Notes under the pieces: model-generated | What the model was told of the DNA's origin: nothing | Databases searched by the model: none | What the model saw: the letters and a program-made list of their open reading frames with translations, nothing else | Translations under genes and position numbers: made by a program | Part shown: positions 54,424-64,000 of the stretch, one piece after another | Numbering within the stretch: position 1 is the stretch's first letter | How the letters are laid out: every line of letters begins with the position of its first letter | DNA from: Macrosoma leucophasiata | Taxonomy: Eukaryota; Arthropoda; Insecta; Lepidoptera; Hedylidae | Direction of reading: 5' to 3' | NCBI GenBank assembly: GCA_036365455.1 | Contig: JAWQUS010000023.1 | Span: forward strand, 8,246,001-8,310,000 | DNA: 64,000 bases

Positions 54424-55477
54424 TGGTTAGATTTCTGAGAAAATAACTCATGTTGTTATTGTTGTATTCATTGATTTTTCTTGTTAACTTTTTGGTAAGA
54501 TTATTAAGCAAACTTTTATCTCCTGGGAACCTTGACATGTGCCATTTGCTTCTTTGCAATCTTTTCTTGTGTAAGAGATCTAAAATATCTTTAGGATATG
54601 TTGCTACCTTTGGTTTGTACTCTGATTTTGGTGTACTATGCCAAGCTGACTGTTGGATGTTCGTTATAAACCTTTCCACCTCTATATCTAAATGCTCTGG
54701 AGTTTTTAGTGGGACGTTTAATTTTATGGACTCATCCAAATCTGTTTTAAAACTGACCCAGTCAGTTTTGTTATTTACTAGCCTTATGTTATACTCTTTA
54801 TATATAATATTTTCACTAAGAGTTAGAATTATGGGTGAGTGATCGGAGTTCATATCATTCATTTCATGTACTTGTAGGTAGTTGACCGATATTTTTTTAT
54901 GAACAAAAAAGTCTATCAGATCAGGTATTTTCTGTGGATCGGTGGGCCAGTAGGTCGGCTTACCCGTCGATGAAAAATTGCAATTAGTTTCTTTTATAGC
55001 ACTAAGCAATTCTTTGCCTTTGGTATTGGTGAGTCTAGAGCCCCAATGGGTATGTTTAGCATTAAAGTCGCCACCAATTATAAATCGCTCGCCAAGGCCT
55101 TTAAGAAGACTTATGTATGCATTTTTTTTTAAGGAATGTTTTGGCGGGAAATATATAGATGCTACAGAAAAGGAATATCGCTTAGTTTTTATATTTACGG
55201 CTACAGCCTGATATTCAGGGTATTCAAATTTTCTCTCCTCATGATTTTCTATATTTTCCTTAACTATAACAGCACTACCACCTCTTGCAGTGTTGTTTGG
55301 GTGTAGTGCATGATAAACTTTGTACCCTTTAAATCTGATGTACGACTGTTTAGTGAAATGTGTCTCAGACACTAAGCATAAGTCAATATTTTGTATATCT
55401 AGAACTACTTGTAACTCATTTTGATGTTGTAGTAATCCATTGGCATTCCATTCCATAATTTTTAATGAGTTAGTCAT
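54347..55477 (-). pseudogene. Jockey endonuclease (APE type) and linker
   Basis: Starts with MTNSLKIMEWNANGLLQHQN. The apurinic-type endonuclease blocks are WNANGL, LVSETHF, RGGSAVIVK, YFPPKH, IIGGDFNAKHTHWGS and NSDHSPIILTL, including the Asp/Asn and final S-D-H catalytic residues. The linker runs to about 54380, where a frameshift leads into the RT frame. This frame alone is open for 376 codons. The enzyme would nick target DNA for reverse transcription. Confidence 0.9.
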
Positions 55478-55600
55478 TTTCGAAACGTAGAAGTTTTAAC
55501 TTGACTTGTTTGTTCAAGTTTTTGGAGTCGTTCATCAAAAGCGGTGATGACACTTAAGATCCGGTCAAGTTTTTCTTCTAGGGCGTTGCCTTTTTGTGTG

Positions 55601-56322
55601 TTATTGTGGACGGTCTTTGTAGTGCCTTTTACGATTCCTGCGTAAGTTAAACTCTTTGGTTTTCTTGGCCATGGTTGACGGCATTTTGTTTTGCACTGGT
55701 TGAATACTTGATTTTTTTAGTGTTTTATTTTTAATGCTTTGCATTTCTTTTGCTACCATACACGCTCTATAATTTGCAGGGTGTGGTGCGCCGCAATGCA
55801 CACACTTTGGTTTTTCTTCTGCAGATTTAGTGCAGTCTATGGTTAGGTGTTTGCCTGTACATTTTACACACCTGGGCTCTTTAGAACAGTATCTCTGAGT
55901 ATGTCCAAAAGCTTGGCACCTCTTGCACTGTGGAACTAAATTTGAAGTTTTTATTGGATGCACCTCAACCTTGCATCCTAAGATAGACTTCATTTCGTAT
56001 ATTTTGTTAATGTCCTCTTCATCTTTGAAAGTGAGCATGAACATGTTGAGTGGTGTTTTGTCACTCCATCTTTGTTTGTTGACAGCTTCCTCAATTTTGT
56101 AGCCTTTGTCTTGTAGCTCTTCAACTATTCTTTTTGGATTACAAGTAAAGTGCAACTTTTTAACCATCACGCTTATTGGTCGTACTTGCTTGTTTTCGTA
56201 AGAATGCCAAAGGTACTTAATAGGTTATAAGCTGTGTGATGGCTCTATATGACTCATCATTAACAGCATTTATTTTTACGGCTTCTCCATTCATCATTTT
56301 AGCGGAGAATAAGACTTCTTTG
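55601..56322 (-). pseudogene. Jockey ORF1 (Gag-like, CCHC zinc knuckles), partial
   Basis: Coding begins within a frame reading AKMMNGEAVKINAVNDESYR (56215-56320), shifts frame near 56225, then reads NPIKYLWHSYENKQVRPISV and VKKLHFTCNPKRIVEELQDK. Three zinc knuckles follow: C-K-R-C-Q-A-F-G-H-T-Q-R-Y-C, C-V-K-C-T-G-K-H-L-T-I-D-C and C-V-H-C-G-A-P-H-P-A-N-Y-R-A-C. It ends at 55601. This RNA-binding protein has lost its N-terminus here. Confidence 0.85.
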
Positions 56323-56330
56323 TGGTTCAA

Positions 56331-56640
56331 ACTCAAACTCACTCAAAAATTCATTTAATCACTTGGAAATAATACAATTTGCTTGTGATAGGTCAAATTA
56401 CAAATATAAAATTAAAGCGAATAACAACTGATACGTTGATTAATATGTCAAAGTAAACAAAATAAAATAAATAATAGTCCAAAAATACTTAATGATAAAA
56501 ATAGGTATCAACAGAATGTTCCATACTTTCTTTTACAAACGGCAAGATAAGACTAAACAAGAAAATAAAAATATATTTTCTCCGAAAGGAAATCATAAAA
56601 GGACTGATAGTCCTTTACACCATGTAAAAAATATTTAAAG
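56331..56640 (-). mobile_element. LINE 3' end with GAGTTT-type tail (CR1/L2-like)
   Basis: The minus strand ends ...gagtttgagtttgaacc, a short tandem tail as in the copies at 23306 and 33903, and shares acaaaataaaataaataata and aagcgaataacaactgatac. It is diverged from those two. Confidence 0.45.
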
Positions 56641-58875
<2,235 letters not shown>

Positions 58876-59025
58876 ACAATTGCCTGGTCATGTTACGGGC
58901 TCGCCCCCTATTTCCTTGAACAAAACATAACAGTCAAATCTTACCTGTTTGCATACATGCATTTACGTCCGCTCTTCCCATCCTCCTCTCCATTCCTTTG
59001 GAGATTACAGACGTGAATTTAAGTT
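58876..59025 (+). mobile_element. tRNA-SINE tail, diverged
   Basis: gtcatgttacgggctcgccc, tgcatacatgcatttacgtc and cattcctttggagattacag resemble the tail of 39076-39355 in the same orientation. Confidence 0.35.
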
Positions 59026-60040
59026 TCTACTAATGACAGGTACCTACTGATTGGCTTGAGCTAAATTTTTACTTATCTGTCAAGTACGAGTAGATGTATG
59101 AAGATTGATTCCAATCCTTGATTTTAAAATAGTTTAAGTACATTCGACGTTTTGCAAATAAAAAAATCAAAACTAATCAAATTTTCAGATGCAGATAAAA
59201 TCTTCAGGGGCAACGAAAATTGTAAATTGCAGTCATCGTTCATCATTCATCATATGAAATTAATTTCGCCGTCGCCTCCCCGTTCCCGTCTCGCTGCGTG
59301 CTTTCTGCGATTTACTGCTCTCCGGAATCATATTGCCGTAAAGTATCGGTAGAAATAAAACGCCGTTATTAAAATGTTTAGTAGGTACATACGTTTTCAC
59401 TCTGTATATTTTACAAATTGCAGATGTAATGGAAATGTCCACTTGTCGTTCACTTGTATTTACTTGACTGTCTACTATGTCATCGTATTTTAATTTTAGA
59501 TATACCCAATGTTTTACAAAAAGATTTGTGTTTAATGAGACCCTCTGTCGATAAGTACCATAAAAATAAACGACTAAACTGTTAAGAAAGACTACCAAAC
59601 AGATGGACTGATTCTAATATGGTACAATAGGTATTCACACACTTCCAAGTCTGGAAATATCCCTACGATTCAACCTCTTTTTTTTTTCATGAAACGATCA
59701 TATTTGTATTTGCACATACAGATAACGCCTTCAGCGGATATGAAAATTGCAGTCGTCATTCATCATACGAAATTAATTTCGACAATTTTTACAATTGATT
59801 CCAATCATAAAAATACAGGAAATATAGAAATGCCATCAAATAGATCGGTAGACTCTAAAAGACATTTCAAAGCCATATCATCTCAACGTTTTACGATTAT
59901 TTTTTTAAGTAAGGAAATCTTGTTTGGAGTTGCAGATAATGCCTTCACCGGCACTGAATTGTAAATTGCAGTCATCGTTCCCGTTCCGCTGCGGACTCCC
60001 TGCAATTTACTGCTCCCGGAATCACAGTCTTAAAGTATTG
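59026..60040. other. intronic stretch with an internal triplicate
   Basis: Similar segments recur at 59190-59350, 59715-59800 and 59935-60035: gcagat-aa-cttc--cggca, aaattgcagtc-tc-ttcat and cgctgcg-gctt-ctgc-att. This is a weak local duplication of about 530 and 220 bp spacing. No product recognised. Confidence 0.4.
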
Positions 60041-60044
60041 TTAA

Positions 60045-60736
60045 AAAAGGATCATCATCATTTCCGCCAAAAGACGTCCACTGCTGAACGAAGGCCTTCC
60101 CCAAAGATTGCCACTACGAACGATCCTGGGCCGCCCTCATCCAGCGATTGCCCGTGACGCGACATTCACCAGATTTTCGGTCCATCTTGTGAGAGGCCTG
60201 CCTACGCTTCGTTTTCCGGTACGTGGTCGCCACTCTAGAACTGCTCTGCCCCAACGGCCGTCAGTTCTTCGAGCTATGTGCCCTGCCCACTGCCACTTGA
60301 GTCTCGTGAGCCACTATTCGGTGAGCTATGTCGGTAACTATGGTTCTCATGCGGATCTCCTCATGTCTGATTCGATCTCGCAGAGAAACTCCGAGCATAG
60401 CCTTCTCCGTTGCTCTCTGAGATCTTGACCCTTCTTATGAGGCCGATAGTGAGCGACCACGTTTCTGTCCCATATGTCATCACTGGCAACACAAATTGGT
60501 CAAAAAACTGTTTCTTGAGACACTGCGGTAAGTCGGACGAGAAGATGTATCGTAGCTTTCCGAACGCTGCCCAACCGAGTTGGATTGGGCGATTGACCTC
60601 CTTCTCGAAGTTGAACCGACCTAACTGGACCGTTTGTCCCCGGTATACATAGTCGTCAGCAACTTCGAGTGTACCCTAGACCATAACAGGAGTGGGTGTA
60701 ACATGGACATTTGACATGATCTTCGTCTTGTCTATG
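60045..60736 (-). mobile_element. RTE LINE, 5'-truncated
   Basis: Minus-strand copy of the 3' 690 bp of the RTE at 36196-37334. It covers the region from NMDKTKIMSN to the cagcagtggacg...gatgatgat end. The plus strand shows gtccactgctgaacgaaggc, cggtccatcttgtgagaggc, cgttggggcag (reverse) and gtctatgtt at the break. Minus-strand frames are broken by stops, so it is a pseudogene. Confidence 0.85.
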
Positions 60737-61260
60737 TTAAAAAAGGATGGCGTTATTGAAATGTTTAGTCCATACGTTTCCACGCCATACATTGACAAAT
60801 TCTAATTGTGATCATTTTTTTTTACCGAGTTCTGGGGTTTCCACAGGTACAAGTTTTTTTTTATGTTCTGGAGATATTATGGAAATAATGGAAAAAAATA
60901 GACTTTCAGATTAATGATTATTCTGAAAGCTACTCAAAAGAACTGCAATTGAAATGGAAGAGAGTTGCAGACATATCTCACTACATCGTGGCCGACATCG
61001 GGAAAGCTGAAAAGCAACCGAAAATATCGGTTTGATTATAAAAACATTTGTAGTTTATGTATTTAACGTGAGAAAGTGCCGTTAAATGATCTTATTTAAG
61101 AAGAAATCAAGTGTACCGTTAGAGTACCTAGGTAAAACTTTTTGCAATCTATAATTTATTCACTCAACAGGCAGGCCTACGTGAAAGGAAAGATGAAACA
61201 ACACAAGGCATTAGTCAAGATAAAATTACGTATAATAAATCAACTTTGTTGATGAGGATC
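60737..61260. other. unassigned intronic stretch
   Basis: AT-rich. Nothing recognised. Confidence 0.5.
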
Positions 61261-61264
61261 AATT

Positions 61265-61600
61265 ACAAAGAGCTTAAATTTAAAAGAGGATCTCATGAAG
61301 TGAGCCGAGCAAATCACTCTCGACGTAACAGCGGCAGTCAACGATACTTGATGCTGAGAACAATAGATTGTGCAGGTAATTGGCATTAAACCGTGCTCAA
61401 AACGGTTGTTAGCGCTACAGGTAAGCTGCGAGTTGGCGCCAGCCCGCTGGCCCTAATTAGACAGAAATACGAGATAACGAAAAATGAGCCGCCCCGACAA
61501 TGTTTATACGATCTCTAGTGACGCACCGGGTTTGTTTAAACGAATTGGGTGTGTTCAGTCTAACAAAGCCGTCGAAGTTTGGATTGCCCTAGCTAAAGTA
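61265..61600. other. GC-rich noncoding island
   Basis: A long GC-richer block (gtaacagcggcagtcaacga type text, gagttggcgccagcccgctg, ccctaattagacag, tgagccgccccgacaatgtt). It contains TAATTAG and no open frame of note. It is one of the clearest island candidates in the window. Confidence 0.4.
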
Positions 61601-61699
61601 ATATATTTTAAACGTACATAGTTAGAGACACACGAGGACTATTAGCACCATTCTCGGGTTTGCAGAAATTGCATTCAGAAAATTCAGATTCGGATTGTT

Positions 61700-61930
61700 T
61701 TATGTTACGATGGCAAACAAGCATCCAGCCTGCATGGATAGTAAGTGAATATTACTGCCTATAAACATCCAACATAAAAACCAGAAGTTTTATGCAGACG
61801 CGTTACTACCTTAGAGCCCATAGTTGGTTTGTATCAGTGACGAAGAACGGAACCGTTAATTACCATCTAACCTGACCATAACCAGTGCTAAGCAATACCA
61901 TATTTTGACGGTAGATAAAATAGGTGAAGT
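61700..61930 (-). mobile_element. Metulj-like SINE, diverged
   Basis: Plus strand: cgatggcaaacaagcatcca, gtgaatattactgcctataa, accagaagttttatgcagac, ccatctaacctgacc and gacggtagataaaatagg, in the order of the reversed family. Confidence 0.6.
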
Positions 61931-62021
61931 ACACTGAAACTCTATCAAAAGTAAAGCATTTAGTATTTATTACTCTGAAACAAATTCAAAACTGATAACA
62001 AAATTGCAACTAGTCATCAAA

Positions 62022-62200
62022 TATGCCTATCCGAAAGCCGAAAGACTGGTGGACAAAAACCAAAATGCTTACAATTGTTGTGCTTGGAGAATATGCCATA
62101 ATCGCCACATTTGGCAAGCGGATTGACGATCACAGTGGTAGCAGTTTTATCGCGGAACGTTGCTACTCATCCCGCGTTGTGCTATCGTTAACAATATCAC
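62022..62200 (-). mobile_element. SINE-like repeat, RTE-associated
   Basis: Plus strand: gcctatccgaaagccgaaag, gttgtgcttggagaatatgc, cataatcgccacatttggca and ttatcgcggaacgttgctac, the reverse of the family at 34604-34884. Confidence 0.55.
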
Positions 62201-64000
62201 ATTCTTTTTTTGGACCCAGATCTAGACGCAATATTCTTCAGCATAAGATCTCCCAAAATTTACCGTGTACCTGATTAATATTCCCCTTTTATATTTCATA
62301 ACTCTTTATCTCTGTACCACATCAACCTATTTAGAACACATACATATTTTTTATTCTCTAATATTTACGTAACGTACCATAAGCAACATTATGTATCAAA
62401 CAGACGTTGATACACAATGAAACCACTAAGAAAGAAAAACATGTTGTGGTTTCAAATATACAGGGTGCTAATGATGTGTAATACTACGCAGTTTTGATAA
62501 ATATAAAAAATAGGCACGTTCAAATGTGAGATTACCGTCTGACAAAAGTCTAACGATCGGCATTGTCTGTGTTTATTTATATTTTTATAAGAAAAACCCG
62601 GGCTTCACCCGGCGAGAAAAATTCATCAGGTTCCTTTGAAATTCGCAACAAGCAAAAGACGTCTCATTTTATTGACTACGGCACGTCATTATTATCTACT
62701 TATTTTTATTCACGTTCCGATACTTTCTTATGCCTTATTGCTATGTATTACGCTCAATTTGAGAGCAAATAATTGAACAAATTATATCGAAAATCGCCTT
62801 ATAGATGAAAAATTTGCAAATTAGGTGCTTAAAGGTTTTCCAAACCTACGCGCATCATCTTTATTTTCGGCGTTCGTTAACGATCGAGAAGTAGGCGCTT
62901 ATTTGCTAAGATGCTCGATTTATGTTTCAAGTTCTGTTACGCGTGTCAAAATTCGTGGGTTTTAGCGAAATACCTGAAATACTGAGTCGTTTAGTGAGGC
63001 GCCGACTAAGTTTATATGCCGGTAAGTTATAAAATAAAATTGTGTTAGTTAGTCAATTTTTATTTTTCATGAAAAAAAAACTATTATCTTACTATATCAA
63101 TTGAACATTCATTTTTATGAACAATATTTTCTCATGAAAACTGTTCTTTTTTATGTCATGAAGTGGCCAGCAAGCATACAGTTTATTTCAGTAAGCATAC
63201 AGTTTACATTCGAAGTCGAAATACATTGAAAATAAACATATATATCAAAAAACATAATAATACCGCAATCGACAATGGATTTATGCATATAAAATATGAA
63301 ACTGATTTCCCTTTTAATGCATAATAATGTAGTTTAATATAGTCTGTTATATAATAACTTCGCACAACAGGTGATGATAGGGCTTTACAAAGCAGGTTAC
63401 CAGCTACATGCTGGGGTAGTGCTAATATATTAATTACGCTTATAATAGTGCAATGTTACGTTACTAAGGAAAGTTAATGTGAATAGTACCCGGTATACTG
63501 GTGGTAGAGTTTCAGTGTTAGAACTCGAAGGCGAAGTTTTTATGTTTATTTATTTATTTATTTATTTATTTATTAGGAAGACTATCGATTATTACAATTA
63601 GAGCGTGGATACAGTATAAGAAACGGAAGAATCATTTATAAGTCTCCACTTATAGAAAAAAAGTAGATAGCGAAAGACATTAGCAACATTTAAAAGACAT
63701 TGTAAAGAACGGTTCACACTACCACAACATATCACAAAGCAAAAGGTGTGAATATACACATGTTTAACAAGTTTGTCAGTTAAACAAGTAAAAAAAAAAA
63801 GAAAAAAGTATTTGTAGTATAACAAAAAAAAAATAATAAAAAAACGAATAAAGCAGTATAAGTACATACTACATTTACGCATACTTAAAAATATATAAAC
63901 ATATGCTTATCATCCACATTGAGAAAAAAAAAAAAAAAAAAAAAAAAACAATTAAAGAAATCACGAGTCGACATGTAATATTAACTCAGTCTATCTAGAT
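62201..64000. other. AT-rich end of window with simple repeats
   Basis: 62580-62630 (aacccgggcttcacccggcg) resembles a Helitron-like repeat fragment. 63498-63540 (tactggtggtagagtttcag) is a Metulj-like SINE head. 63545-63574 is a (TTTA)n run and 63924-63948 a poly-A run. Otherwise nothing is recognised. Confidence 0.4.

Larger units (their letters stand above)
52655..56330 (-). mobile_element. Jockey-clade LINE, 5'-truncated and decayed
   Basis: On the minus strand it runs from about 56330 (truncated inside ORF1) through a Gag-like ORF1, an endonuclease and reverse transcriptase (ORF2), a short 3' region and a poly-A tail (the T-run at 52655-52664). At about 3.7 kb it lacks perhaps 1 kb of 5' sequence. 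Its 5' end abuts the tail of a different LINE at 56331. Several frameshifts and stops show it is inactive. Confidence 0.9.

Noticed and set aside
53987..54842. Plus-strand frames of 130 codons in the Jockey region
   Set aside because: They are antisense shadows of the LINE endonuclease and RT.

Overview
The window is AT-rich, repeat-dense insect DNA, almost certainly from a moth or butterfly. Typical signs are Metulj-like SINEs (tactggtggtag... poly-A), Helitron-like ends reading gcgggcacagctag, RTE tails reading cagcagtggacg, mellifera-type mariners and a 5S-rRNA-like SINE. No bacterial gene organisation, CRISPR array or rRNA gene was seen.

Only one host gene could be identified. Two short exons on the minus strand encode adjacent pieces of membralin (TMEM259), an ER multi-pass membrane protein. 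The upstream exon is 57330-57413 and the downstream exon 6684-6816. Both have good splice sites, and their reading phases fit across the junction. The roughly 50.5 kb between them (6817-57329) is therefore one giant intron, and the two ends of the window belong to the flanking introns. Nearly everything else is intronic.

Layout, left to right. 1-6683: downstream intron, with two duplicated GC-rich noncoding blocks, a LINE fragment, SINEs, a tRNA-like fold-back element and a 157-bp near-perfect palindrome. 6684-6816: membralin exon. 7.3-11 kb: a long-TIR MITE, a ~548-bp unit present three times in tandem, and a ~500-bp tandem duplication whose core is identical in both copies although its flanks have drifted. 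11.8-18.1 kb: a broken Ty3/Gypsy element with both LTRs, disrupted by a minisatellite and tRNA-like fold-back elements. 20-27 kb: GC-rich islands, a long-TIR MITE and SINEs. 27690-30720: a complete hAT element with an 8-bp target duplication and one frameshift. 32.2-33.6 and 45.9-47.2 kb: two decayed mariners. 36.2-37.3 kb: RTE LINE. 39-45 kb: tRNA- and 5S-derived SINEs and a MITE carrying a possible captured exon. 47.2-48.8 kb: Helitron-like segment with a GGT-rich satellite. 52.66-56.33 kb: Jockey-type LINE (minus), decayed. 57.3 kb: membralin exon. 57.4-64 kb: upstream intron with RTE and SINE copies.

The most unusual signal is the set of locally duplicated GC-rich noncoding blocks (five independent cases), most in or near TAATTA-containing sequence; they behave like paralogous regulatory elements rather than dispersed transposons. 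The other is a family of palindromic elements that enclose a tRNA-shaped module.
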